This document shows positions 24,521-37,400 of a stretch of DNA of 64,000 nt, in pieces. The DNA is taken from contig BQKZ01002522.1 in the NCBI GenBank assembly GCA_036244855.1, positions 8,194 through 72,193 of the forward strand, given 5' to 3'. The stretch's first letter is position 1, and every line of letters begins with the position of its first letter. Position numbers and translations under genes: made by a program. The notes under the pieces are model-generated. The model worked only from the letters and a program-made list of their open reading frames with translations. It was not told the origin of the DNA and ran no database searches. This DNA comes from Temnopleurus reevesii (taxonomy: Eukaryota; Echinodermata; Echinoidea; Temnopleuroida; Temnopleuridae).

Positions 24521-25661
24521 GTCGGTAAGAATGTATTAGTTCACAGGTCTATTGCTAATGAATTCATTGAGCGTCAAATGGTAGCCATGCTATAGCCGGG
24601 TAATAATGCACAGAGTTAGAAACACTCAAGCGGTTTATATACGTTGTGTATTGTCATTTTGCTTTTATATGTTTGTCTAATATTTTTAGTTCAAGTTCAT
24701 AAGTTAATTTTGAAGTTAGTTTTGAATGTCATTCATTTGGATGCCTACCTAAAGTCTTCGTCTCTCTGAAATGCTTACCGAAAAACAATCAGAGAGGTAA
24801 ACGTTTTTATTTCTATTTGTTCAATTATTCGTGAACATCATTTTCATGCTGTACGAGAAGTGGTCAAATAGATAATATCTTGAATGTACGAACTTCATCA
24901 CACAAATCCATACCAAGGGTTATTCAAAATCACGATTAAATATCATGATTTTTGCTCACTTTGCTCGCTCTCAAAATCCCAACTCCCTGAATAGACAGGA
25001 AAACAATGGATTTTTCTATGAGCTCTCAGCGTGTTCATGACATGCGCAGTTCACTCTGCGCAGATACCGAAATACCGTCACCTACACGACCATAGAAGCC
25101 ATAATTTTTCATGAACCGTACTATCGTGAGCGCAAACCCCCTGTACAGGTATATGCATGTCTGTGGAGGGTTAGTGTTTTACATGTAATTATATATCGCC
25201 GTCCAGATCGTCAACATCTTGTTTTCAAAGATTTAGGGCGTAAATGTATACGATTCTCCTTCAGAATTGACATGTGATGATTATTGCTTTTCCCATTAAC
25301 CATGTCAGCGAAATAATATTTATCGGTGATATTCACATCCCGTCAGATATGATTCGTAAGTCATACTTTATCTTTAATATTTTTGTCTGAGTGTGTGCTG
25401 TGTGAATTGGTTTGATATGATGTTTATGCTGCAATGCATTCTAATACAATATTATTTTACTATCAGTGGAATTTGGTGATGAATGGATGATAATCATGGT
25501 GATGATGGATTAATATAAATCAATGATGATGATGCTGACAATGATGTCAGATAATAACGAGGATGATGCTGAGTGAATTGATCATCAATGGCGATGACTG
25601 ACGATGATGATAATGATGTTTTAGCTGGTAGTGGTAAGTGGTATGATGACGATGGCAATGA

Positions 25662-25726
<65 letters not shown>

Positions 25727-25790
25727 CGATGATGCTGGTGATGATGATGAAAATGTTAACGATATGAGATGATGAAGATGATGATGATGA
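25662..25790. repeat. (GAT)n microsatellite
   Basis: More than 25 units of gat/atg, with degenerate units on both sides from about 25480. Confidence 0.9.
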
Positions 25791-26071
25791 TATTATTTAT
25801 AGTTTGATTATATCTAGCTTTTGCCCTGAATCCATGAACAGTGACATTGAAAATCTGGATTTTTAAAAATCTTTTACAGTTTACAACCTGGACGGGAACA
25901 CCAATATCAGAATTGCAATATTTGAAAGAAAATGTTAAAGACCAGAGCTTGAGGAAAATCAACCAGGCTTCAATCGAGGGCTTGATATACATACATGTAG
26001 CATAAATACAAATAACTGAATGTCAAATTCTCTCTCGTTTATACCATAATAAAAAGCACTAAACATTATTT

Positions 26072-26894
26072 GTCCGCCCCCTCCCAATGCAGGGGGTGGA
26101 AATGTGATCATAATGGTGATGACGACATGCTGTGTGCGTTGCCTCGTTTCACTTCATTGATTTACACAGTTTACTTATGTACCTAACAAAAATAGATCTT
26201 ACATAGATGCATAAAATCGCCTATAAGTTATCAAGAACATGTATATAGTTAGAAATTATCTACGATGTGCTTAGATAACTAATGAAAGATAGACCTGGGA
26301 ATAGTTTTATGCACATGTATCTTATCAATCATATTGCATAAATCGGGCCAAAAACACCTAATAGTGCGATCACTTTTCAACAGAATTTGCCGGTATCGCT
26401 AATTTATTAACCAATCAGCACTTCCATTGTTCATTGAATCTGCGCCTCCTAGGAATTTCTATTCATACCCCGCTTGTCATGCTTGTACGCACTATTCATG
26501 ACGATTGCTTCATTATATACTTTACATTCTTGACAGATTATCTTGCTCTGTCATTTCTGCCCTGAATAAATTACGACGGCTCATTTCAAGAGTGAAAATC
26601 AAATTTACAATTAAAATCACGTTTTACGGAATTTCATTTGACGGAGTAACATAAATGTTAATTATACCAACTCTTTAACTATCTGAGCTCATCCTGGTTC
26701 AATTTTCAGACATACGAGCTTTAATTTGTGTGTTCTTGGCGATTTTGTGTATCAATGTAGGGAATATTTTCATCATATAAGTAAACTGTGTAAATCACTG
26801 AAGTGAATCAAGACAGCGGCACACAGCATGTCGTCATCAAGTTTTTCCTCCCCCGCAAATATATTGATCCCGGCCGTGCTTGGGAGGGGGTAGA
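26072..26894. mobile_element. ~820-bp element with ~110-bp terminal inverted repeats
   Basis: The left arm (gtccgccccctcccaatgca … gatgacgacatgctgtgtgc … gatttacacagtttactta) is matched in inverse at 26775-26894 (taagtaaactgtgtaaatca … cacacagcatgtcgtcatca … gggagggggtagac). The interior has no coding frame, so it is a non-autonomous DNA transposon. It lies about 1 kb upstream of the Roco gene's first exon. Confidence 0.65.
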
Positions 26895-27942
26895 CAACAA
26901 GTTATAACATAAATTTGTGCAATAGCGAAGTGGAATCTAATTTTCAATCATCTGTACCTGTATTCTCTCTCAACTTAGTTCTCGATTGAGGCATAAAGTA
27001 GGCATGTGCGAGTTCAGTCAAGCCGTTGTCTTTAATGTCAGTTTGTTAAAAGAGAAAGGTGATGATAAGTGTATAAAATATCAAATGACTGAAGCCTGAA
27101 TATAAGCTAGCAGGCATCGAGCTAATGATGATGATGATGATGGTGGTAAAAATTTGATCATGATATATTGTGATGTTGAAGAAACAATAGTGGTTTGTGT
27201 TTGATGTTCGCATTTCATATAGAAATTCTGGTTTGTGAGGACCAGCTTGATTTCATAGGACATATTAAAATATTATGTTCACTCTAGATAAATGTTGGAG
27301 GAATAAACCAATAACATACTACATTCACCTGTCTCATTAAAAAGGGAATATGATCCCTTGCTCTTTATGGATATAAAAAATGTTCGAGATTTTTTACCTG
27401 CTTAAAAAACCGAAGACATTCATTGAATAGTTTTCAGAAATGATGCTGCAAAAGGAGTATGCATAGGCGAAAATAATCAGTATTGAATGAGAAAAGGCCT
27501 AAAAATCCAAACTTAGTAAAATTTAGTTTATAATTCTATTGTGTGCCAATGATTACCAATGTTCACATCCTTTTTACCCCATTTGAAACTGCAGGAGACA
27601 AAGTTAGTGATATACCGAAATGATTTAATATGTACAGTAGCTAAGTTGGAGATTTTCAAACAAAAGTATATGTTACTATCATTCTTCTGCCCTACATGTA
27701 GCTTTGTTTGCCAAAGTTAATTGTCTTCCTGGTAAGTGGTAATTACATCTCTTTTTATTTCTCTCTAAAGAGGTTGATATACCTTGCTCTTGAAACAACC
27801 AAAAAAAATCAAGATGGCGTAGACTACTTGGCGACAGTGTGTGACTTGTGAGAACTACAATGGAGGGAAGTTAACGAGAAACATCACATGAAGGTGCTAG
27901 TGTGGGACTACATCAGAGTCCCAGGAAACACAGACACACATC

Positions 27943-28432
27943 ATGCAGCCTTTAACTTTATGCAAAACCTGCCATGGCAAAAACATTACGTTCGAGGGCG
28001 ACTACACCGCCTTTCGTTCGGGTGGTTTCAGCAGTGCGATCGTGTTCAGCGCAGAGGCGCTTCCCGTCAGGCAACTAGTGATGGTGGAGATTAAAACCAG
28101 CTGCAGCGAGGGAAGCTGGTCGGGACATCTACGCTACGGATTGACCAATGAGCCACCTGGGACCATTCCATCCAACAAACTCCCGCCTTATGTCATGCCT
28201 AATCTTTCCTCCAAGCCAGGCTACTGGGCGAAGGCGCTGGGTTCGAAGCACGCTGGAAAAGGCAATATACTCGCATATTATTACACGAAGGATGGGAATG
28301 TGATTTCATACGTGAACAATGATCAAATATCTTCAGACAGCCTTCAGTCATCAAAACTTGATGTGAACAAACCGATCTGGGTTGTACTGGATGTATATGG
28401 CTTGACAACTCGCATAACAATTAAAGGGGAAG
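27943..28432 (+). CDS. Roco gene exon 1: Neuralized homology repeat (NHR)
   Basis: ATG at 27943 is the first in its frame after a stop at 27898. The exon encodes residues 1-163, with CHGKNITFEGDYTAFRSGGF and SSAIVFSAEALPV, then WSGHLRYGLTNEPP and KPIWVVLDVYGLTTRI. These fit the NHR (Neuralized) beta-sandwich pattern, in which an opening G-x-N-I and an IVFS strand are followed by an E-I-x…W-x-G-x-L-x-x-G-L-T block. NHR domains bind peptides or phospholipids, and in Neuralized they recognise Notch ligands. The exon ends one base into a codon at a gtatga donor. Confidence 0.88.
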
Positions 28433-31400
28433 GTATGATATTTCAAAGGTGCAAACTGTTCCGGAATATGCATGAGGTGTATTTCATCACACGTCAGGGT
28501 GCTACAAACCCACTTGCCCAAATGCCCAGGGAAACAAAATTAAGCTGTCGGGCAAGTAAATAAAACTGTTACTTGCCCAATAAGTAACAGTTTGATACTA
28601 GTTTAAACTCTACATGTGCAAATTGGCAGTGGCCATCGATTTTTGGAAAGCCAAACTTTTGTTCGGGCAAGTGATTTGAAAACTTGGTTGTCCGACGGGG
28701 CAAATGGTGAAAAAAATTCTGGTAGCACCCTGCATGTTCAATGAGTGAGAGTATGGCTATTGTAATGTTTTCTCTTAATTATTTTGTTCAGCTTTTATGC
28801 TATTCACATTTAAATTTTGTCCTTATGCATATATTTATTTTTTGTTTTAAATGAGGGTAGGAAAATTATTTATTTTATGGTAAGGGTGAATTTCAAATAT
28901 ATTCAAGAAAAGCCAATAAGCTAGATGAAGGAAGAAGAGGTTGCAAGTTTGAATTCAAATGACTGATTTTTTTTTTTGGTTTTATTTCACAGCACGCAAG
29001 CACTCTATCACATTATCATAGTTGTGCTATTCAAAATTCTTCTTTTGACCCTTCTTTGTGTAAAGAAATTAGAGCCTGTTACCGAACTGATTACTTTCTA
29101 TAGCAAAGAATTCTTAGAGTTGATAGGCGCTATATAAAAAAAGCCGTTCATTATTATTATTATTATTATTATTATACACCAAACAGAACCATGAGATCAC
29201 GATTCTATGGGTATAGATCCATTCAAGCAGCTGCAGCAGTATTTCTGAATAAACTGCCAATTTATATCAGGAATTCAAACACTGTTGACAATTTTAAGGC
29301 ATGTCTGAATTAAAAAAAAGGCCTTTCAATGTTGAGTTTTACAGAGTATTACCTCGATTCTTTGCTGAGCACACTTAGTCAATATACCATTGTCTTTCTT
29401 AATCAGTGCAAAGAGACAATTGTGCCATATGTGATTTATATTAAAGGGAAACCAACCCCTTGAATTATCGTGTCATTGAATGAAGGAAAATCAGATAAAC
29501 AAACTGTGAAAATTTGAGCAAATTCAGACAACCCGTTCAAAAGTTATGAATTTCCAAAGTCACAGAGATATGACAATCTGTGCAATCGGCAAAGTCGACG
29601 GAATCTGTGACGCCATGTTGGACAACTCCTCATTCACTTTGTACATAGACTTTTTAAAAAATGGAACAATGTTAAATTTAGAGTAAGACTCAATGTGTTT
29701 TTCCTAGGCTTAGCTCAAGATGCTGCACCAGTGGAGATCCTATCTAGAGGTCCCGACGCCATGGAGGCCTTCAAACGGGCAGCAACGAATGGGACCAAGC
29801 CTATCTTTAGGACCAGGCTCATGCTGGTAGGCCAGGACCGGGTGGGGAAGACCAGTCTGAAGAGGTCTCTAACTGGTCAATGGTAAGTTTCATTGATCTC
29901 TCATTTCATTAACAAATAATCAAAATAAATTTTTCTTTTGCGGGGAGAGGGGGGGGGGGGGGGGAGGTATTATTCCCTCTAAAGGGATACAATTGAAATT
30001 TATATCATTAGAAAATAAAATAAACATGAACATAATTGTTACATTCTACATGACAATGATATATACAGAATTATTTAGATTAGAAAGGAAAAAGTACATA
30101 ATAGCGGCAAGANCCCGGCTCAGAGCTAGGGGGGCGCTGAAATTTGATGACCAAAAGGGCTTATAAGGGGGCACCAAATCTTGGAAAGGGGGAGACAAAT
30201 TACTGAAAGGAGGGCGCCTAATATTAGGCAATGACCTTTTTTTTTGCTTGTCAGTTCTTCTAAATTTGAGGTGATGACCTTTTTTGGGGGGGCTTTTCAG
30301 CTCAGCCGGGAAGGGCAGGGGGCGCCAAATTTGTGCTCAGCCTCCCGGGTATCAAAATCCTGGATGTGCGCCTGATTTACGTGCAATTTTATGGTTCTCA
30401 TCACACGCTGAATGAGTGAGAGCATAGTTATTGTAATTTTTTCTCATATTTTTTTTCAGTTTTTATGTAGTTCACATTTAAATTTTGTCCTTATGCATTT
30501 TCCGGAACGGTTGGCATTTCTATAATTTCATTACAATGTAATATTTATTTTGTGTTTTAGATGAGGGTAGCAAAATTATTTATAAATTATTATAACATAT
30601 ATTTTATGGTAAAGATGAATTTCAAATATTTTCAAAAAAGATCAATAAGCTTATTAAATGAAGGTGAGAATGATAGTTTGAATTCAAATAACAGATTTTT
30701 TTTGGTTTCACAGCATGTACTTTCTATCACATTGTAGTGGTATATGAATCCCCCATGTGTGATGGAAAATCAATACAATATCTTCATTAATCTACTTTTT
30801 CTTCGTGTATGAAAATATTGCACTTGTCAGTCTTCAAAATATTATATAGACTATAATGACTGATCTGAGCTTCAATATAATACTTTGTAAAAGTTTGACT
30901 TTATAAAAGTCAATCCTGTCTATAGTGGCCACCCAAGGGAAACAGAGCAAGTGGCCACTGTACAGAGCAGACCTATAGACAAATTCTTTAAACCCTAATT
31001 TCATCTGGAGGGAACAAATTTAGGCGGCAACTGTAGAAGCATTTAACAAGCATCATTGTGTCATGGTTTTGACTCTCACCTTTAATACAGAGGTCCGTGG
31101 TTCTAGTTCCAGCGTTAATTTCCTTCAGCACTTGAGGAATTTATCCATATTGTGCTGCACTCAACCCAGGTGAGGTGAATGGGTACCTGGTAGAAAATGC
31201 ATTAGAGTCTCACAAGCTGCTATTGCTAAAGCCAGGGTAATAATGCTATTAATCGTATAGTGCTTAAAGACCTCTATCAGAGTTAATTAGCGCTATATAA
31301 GAACTGCATATTATTATTAGACAGGTGGACTAAAAGTTTAAACAGGTTTTACTGTATTTGAATTTTGTACTCGATGTGTTTTTTCCTAGGCTTAGCTCAA

Positions 31401-34400
31401 GATGCTGCACCAGTGGAGATCCTATCTAGAGGTCCCGACGCCATGGAGGCCTTCAAACGGGCAGCAACGAATGGGACCAAGCCTATCTTTAGGACCAGGC
31501 TCATGCTGGTAGGCCAGGACCGGGTGGGGAAGACCAGTCTGAAGAGGTCTCTAACTGGTCAATGGTAAGTTTCATTGATCTCTCATTTCATTAACAAATA
31601 ATCAAAATAAATTTTTCTTTTGCGGGGAGAGGGGGGGGGGGGGGGGAGGTATTATTCCCTCTAAAGGGATACAATTGAAATTTATATCATTAGAAAATAA
31701 AATAAACATGAACATAATTGTTACATTCTACATGACAATGATATATACAGAATTATTTAGATTAGAAAGGAAAAAGTACATAATAGCGGCAAGACATACA
31801 AGAGAGACAAAAAAATCAGTTGGATGCCAACCCTTTCATAATTGATTTGTAATTGTTTCTTAACCTTTGGGTTATTGTAATTACACAAGTGTAACTTCAA
31901 TGACTATATATGCAGCTTTATTTATAGCCCACTACTCCTGCACTCATGATTTGAACCTACCGATAGCTAGTGCCAATTCACAGTAATTGAATTAATGAAG
32001 AATACCATTATTTGCGAGAAAGTTGTGGTCTTCAAAATAGGTGTAAATTGATTGTAAATACATGTTTCATCATTGGCTTTGAATATGGTCGGAAATTGTT
32101 GAGAAAATAGGCAAAAATTGAATCATATTGGTTAGTATCAGTCATGATTTTCGAGCAATATGTCAATCAGAATTGTAGATATATACCAAATGCGGATCAT
32201 CATTTCGTAAAACCATCTGATCCCACTTCTGATATCCTATTGGCTAGAGTTTATCAACCGTAACTTGTGATTGAACAAGAGTTTCTAGCAAACAACTTTT
32301 TCAAGTTAAATACCGTAAGCCCCTTTTAATCACTTTCTTTGAGAAAACAAAGAATCTAAAGTTTCAGATAAAAAAGAAATGGAGATCACAAACGTGTATC
32401 ATTCTGCAATAATTATGAAGATAAGTGTAATAAGGTTCTCTCAAGTAGAAACTCACACCGAGATGTATGCATTTCATCACAGAATGTTAGAGACTGAAAC
32501 CAATTTTAAAGAAATGGTAATATAGTTATTATAATTTATTCAGCATTTGTCATTGAAAAGAAATTGTACAAAATCAAATTTCTTACAAAAGAAATATGAA
32601 GAAAATGTTTAATGGAGAATTTTTGAGAGTGAACATTTTATAATTCGGGGAAGAAAGAAAAGTGACTTAATAATAGATGCAATTTATATAGCGCACATAT
32701 CCAATCTGCAGAGTGCTCAAGGTGCTTTGCATTATTATTACCCTGGCATTAACCCGGCGTACACCAGCGCACATGGTGTTTCAAGGAATAAATATTCCTA
32801 CTAGATACCCATTCACCTCACCTGGGTTGAGTGCAGCACAATGGGGATGAATTTCTTGCTGAAGTAAATTAACGCCATGGGTTGGACTCGGACCATGGCC
32901 CTCTGGTTAAAAGGCAAGAGTCATGTCTACTACCACACTACGGCACCCCCATTTTGACCAGAAATAACTTTCTCATATTTTGAGTAGAAATAAATATGAC
33001 AATAAAAGACTGTTCTCGTTCAAAGCACGAAAATTCATAACTTCTTTTCTGTTCTTGTCTTTATTTTTAGTTATAACTCTGGAGAGGTCAGCACAGATGG
33101 GATTGACACGATGGATGCATGTGAAATCAACATCCAGAATGCGACAGGGTGGAAAGTGAAAGACGGAGAGGAGCAGGAATCATCAAAGAACACTGTCGGT
33201 AAGTTAACCCATTAGCAACTGGTGAAAATAATAATGATAATGGTAGCTACTTGTATACTGCACAGGTCCACCTTATCGGCGCTAATGGCGCTGAAATTGT
33301 TACACTCACTATTGTTGACAAAAGTCCTATTATTCACTGGAAGGTTAGATTTAGTATTGCTGCCGGTCATACATTTTTATGGACGATATGAAATATTTCT
33401 GAGCTTGTTCATAGTTTTCTTGGTATGATTGTTTTTTTAGGTCCATGAGGATTGCAAACGTACCGATTTTATCATTCGTAGGGGGTGTTGCTCAAAATCA
33501 ATTGCAAATCAACCGCAACTTTGCAAATTGTAACACGCATTTTCATTCGCGCGTGGTATGCGCATTTAACATGACGCACATGAAACAACGATTTTGATTG
33601 GCACGTTCCGATCGACTGCAACTTGCGATCAATTGCAACTTTTGAACAACACCCCCATAGTCCATCGAGAACAGTTACCATCGGATGGTCACAGAAAAAC
33701 TTTGAAAATGAGGGGCTGTTAAGGCTCTTCAGTGAGTAATAGAAGGATGATGAATCGGGCGGTTCAGTTGCTAAATGGTTAAAGGGGAATTACACCCAGA
33801 CAATAATGTAATGTCAGTAAATTAAAAAAAAATAAGATGAACAAACTGTGAAAATTTGAGAAAAATTAGGTAATCCGTTCAAAAGTTATGAATTTTCAAA
33901 GTCGTCATTTCCACCTGTGCTGGGCATCCTTGAATTGGCATGNGACCAGAAATAACTTTCTCATATTTTGAGTAGAAATAAATATGACAATAAAAGACTG
34001 TTCTCGTTCAAAGCACGAAAATTCATAACTTCTTTTCTGTTCTTGTCTTTATTTTTAGTTATAACTCTGGAGAGGTCAGCACAGATGGGATTGACACGAT
34101 GGATGCATGTGAAATCAACATCCAGAATGCGACAGGGTGGAAGGTGAAAGACGGAGAGGAGCAGGAATCATCAAAGAACACTGTCGGTAAGTTAACCCAT
34201 TAGCAACTGGTGAAAATAATAATGATAATGGTAGCTACTTGTATACTGCACAGGTCCACCTTATCGGTGCTCATGGCGATGAACTTTTTACACTCACTAT
34301 TGTTGACAAAAGTCCTATTATTCACTGGAAGGTTAGATTTAGTATTGCTGCCGGTCATACATTTTTATGGACGATATGAAATATTTCTGAGCTTGTTCAT

Positions 34401-37400
34401 AGTTTTCTTGGTATGATTGTTTTTTTAGGTCCATGAGGATTGCAAACGTACCGATTTTATCATTCGTAGGGGGTGTTGCTCAAAATCAATTGCAAATCAA
34501 CCGCAACTTTGCAAATTGTAACACGCATTTTCATTCGCGCGTGGTATGCGCATTTAACATGACGCACATGAAACAACGATTTTGATTGGCACGTTCCGAT
34601 CGACTGCAACTTGCGATCAATTGCAACTTTTGAACAACACCCCCATAGTCCATCGAGAACAGTTACCATCGGATGGTCACAGAAAAACTTTGAAAATGAG
34701 GGGCTGTTAAGGCTCTTCAGTGAGTAATAGAAGGATGATGAATCGGGCGGTTCAGTTGCTAAATGGTTAATTGTAATATATGGTTATGTCTTGAAATGAA
34801 TGTACACAAAGTTGTACAAGACTTTGATTGCTCATAGCTATAGATGAATTAATGGAGGCAAATGATTTTTTGAAAAACCCATGCTTCGTGACAGAGCAAT
34901 GGGCAAGTCAGGAAAGAAAATTGTCAATGCAATCGTCCACTGTGCCCTACATTGGAATAGAACAAAGGGGTTATCCCCATTATATAGGCAAGCTTTTTGG
35001 GATGGGGAGAGGGTTTGATTCAACCCCCTCCAGATCTCTGCTGCCAGTCATCGGAAGGCCGCAAAAATTGCTGAGAGCATTTTTATCATTTTAGTGTAGC
35101 AAACAAATTTGATTCATACTGCATGTATTGAAATTTCAGACGATTCATCAAGTCTCCAGGAAAGCTACACCCAAGCTCTTGCCATCAACATTGCCAAGGT
35201 ACTGTGGAAGAAGAAGAAAGCGCTAGGGGAGAAGGTCAAGGGTTCAAGCCCAGTGATCCAGCCAGAGGATTCCTCGCACAGTAAGGAAGACTCTAAGGAA
35301 GATTCTAAGGATGATGTATGGATCACCAGTGCGACGGACAGTAGCAGTGACAACAACAGTGATGACCAGGTCAGTGTTGTATCGGCTAAACATTTTTTAT
35401 GTAGTGAATTAAAAAAAAAAAGACGACTTTGATCCTCATCTTCGTTATCATTATACATGGTATTTATGCTGGACTTTGTGCAACTTTAATTTGAGTATTG
35501 TATAATGTTTCGACAATAGTTACATGTGTATTATACAAAATTTTAGTCCATTATCTTTCTCAAAACAATGCTTTGAACATCCAGTTACGGCCCAGAGCTA
35601 TATACAATTTGGATGACGCCAAATCCACTTTTTAAATAAAGTACACAAGCAAGAAGGAAAATTACACACCAAAGACAGCAGAGAAAGGAGAGCGCAAGAA
35701 AAGATAATGAGGGGATATAATCAATTATATGCAATGTTGAATTGGCAAATCTTTAGATTCTATTTAAACATCAAAGCCCTGTACTAAAGCTTATTATGTA
35801 TCAATAATGAGTGACAAATGAGTGCAGCACATGCCTGAACATCAGATCAGATCAGATCCAGAAAAAAAGTGTTGTAATGTTATTTCTGAGAGATGTAAAT
35901 GCTCAAATTACAATTCTAGAATATTTTTAGGAGTTTATAATAAAACGTTGCAAGCCCCATAAATGTTAAAATAAAGGTACTATTTACAAGCACTGTATTT
36001 TCAAATTTTGTTTTAATGTATGAATTATCGAAGTAATAATCAGACTTATGGGGTGTTGCTCAAAATCAACTGCAAATCAACTGCAAGTTTGCATATTGTA
36101 ACGCGCATTTTCATTCACGCACGGTATGTGCATTTAACAAGACGCGAATGAAACAATAATTTTGATTGGCGCGTTCCGATCAACTGCAACTGGCGATCAA
36201 TTGCAACTTTTGAGCAACACCCCCTGAGTCAGAATGGTTAATGGGATATGCTAAATAGTAACACTCCAATGTTTGAAATAGGTCTTAAAGTTTTTTTCTA
36301 ACATATAGAAAGCACAGTACAAGTGTACTCTCATAATAGCTAATGCTTCATAGTGATTTTATTTTTTTTTTATATCAGAATCAGATAGAGGCTGAAGCAG
36401 AGCAGTTGGAGGACCTTACCAAGTCTCTGGACGAAGAGACCTTTAACCTTGTGACCTCGCAGGTCGAGAAACTATTGGAAGAGGCGGAGAAGGGGAATAC
36501 AGAACTTGTAGAGGAGAATGGGGCGGAGCAGGACGATTCTAAAAAGATTGTTTTGAGTATATGGGACTTTGCTGGACAAGCCGTCTATTACACTACCCAT
36601 CAGGTGATTTGAAAATGCATCTTTGTTGTTTCCAATTAAATCATATAAGTAAGAGGATTGATTATAAATTTAATTTTAAGGTTTAAGTGCTCAAGTGTAA
36701 ACTAAAGACGTATTTGTTTACACCGTAAATTCTGACTTTAGGAGATGCTAAAGTAATGTGAAGCGCATAGAGCAGTTTGCCTGATTAATAATAATAATGA
36801 TAATAATAATAATACATGTGTCTTATATAGCGCACTTTCCACCTTGATTAGGTGCTCAAGGCGCTCAGAGCAAGATTACACGTTATATAAATACCAGATT
36901 ATTATTATTATATGGAAGCATTACGCAGCAGCAACTGCAATTATAATGAACAATTAACAATGGAAAGAACATGAAAAAAAAATTGGAATAGATTGTGCAA
37001 GAGGAGAATGGAGAGGGAGAAAATCAGGGTGACGAATAATTGGATGAGGGACAGAAAGAAGAAGAATAAGAAGAAGAGGAAGAAGGATGAGTATATGAGG
37101 AGAATACGGAGTAAGAAGAAGAAGAAGAAGAAGAAAAAAAAGAGGAGGAATAAGGCTTTATTGGACATAGAAACACTCAACCATGTGGGGGAATGATTAT
37201 TATTTCATCAGAGATATGCCAAATATGCTGACAAATTTCCAATCTGACAAAAATACTTAATTTGTTAATTGTTTGTCTGCTTTCAGGTCTTTCTTTCATC
37301 TAGAGCAGTTTATATTATAGTCTTCAATTTAACTCATGATCTTGATGCCCCTGCACAAACTCAAATACGAAGAGGAGATGACTCGGTAAGGATGTGTTTT

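Larger units (their letters stand above)
10851..27942. other. 17-kb intergenic region, no supportable gene
   Basis: Between the divergent OvoA-like and Roco genes I find no exon with coding character and matching splice sites. The region carries microsatellites, tandem duplications, LINE fragments, MITE ends, the assembly gap and the foldback element, each listed separately. The remaining AT-rich DNA shows nothing recognisable. Regulatory sequence for either gene may be here but cannot be identified by eye. Confidence 0.6.
28480..31371. repeat. Intron 1 present twice as diverged versions (28480-29690 and 30395-31371)
   Basis: Segments such as aatgagtgagag, cacatttaaattttgtcctt and atgagggtag appear in the same order in both stretches, with different insertions. 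The first has the hAT-like MITE, a LINE remnant and a 200-bp dispersed repeat. The second has a SINE and other repeats. They flank identical copies of exon 2, as expected if two haplotypes were placed in series. Confidence 0.65.
29690..31792. repeat. ~420-bp direct duplication bounded by n at 30113
   Basis: 29693-30112 equals 31372-31792 apart from the length of a poly-G run. The left copy stops exactly at the single n, which marks a contig join. Confidence 0.8.
32955..34769. repeat. ~825-bp direct duplication bounded by n at 33943
   Basis: 32955-33780 and 33944-34769 match closely (gaccagaaataactttctca…). The left copy then runs into a dispersed repeat (33780-33942) that the right copy lacks, consistent with a polymorphic insertion blocking contig merging. 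Confidence 0.8.

Noticed and set aside
29690..31792. Mutually exclusive alternative P-loop exons
   Set aside because: The two copies are identical in coding and intron sequence and end at a single n, so an assembly overlap explains them better.
33472..33681. Cys-rich 69-codon minus-strand frame, also at 34460-34669
   Set aside because: It lies wholly in the GGGGTGTTGCT-family MITE and is duplicated only because of the assembly join.
34828..35094. 88-codon plus-strand frame just before exon 4
   Set aside because: It has no acceptor or donor linking it in phase to exons 3 or 4, and exons 3 and 4 already join cleanly.
36941..37196. Phe-rich minus-strand and Lys-rich plus-strand frames
   Set aside because: Generated by the AAG/CTT-rich tract in an intron.
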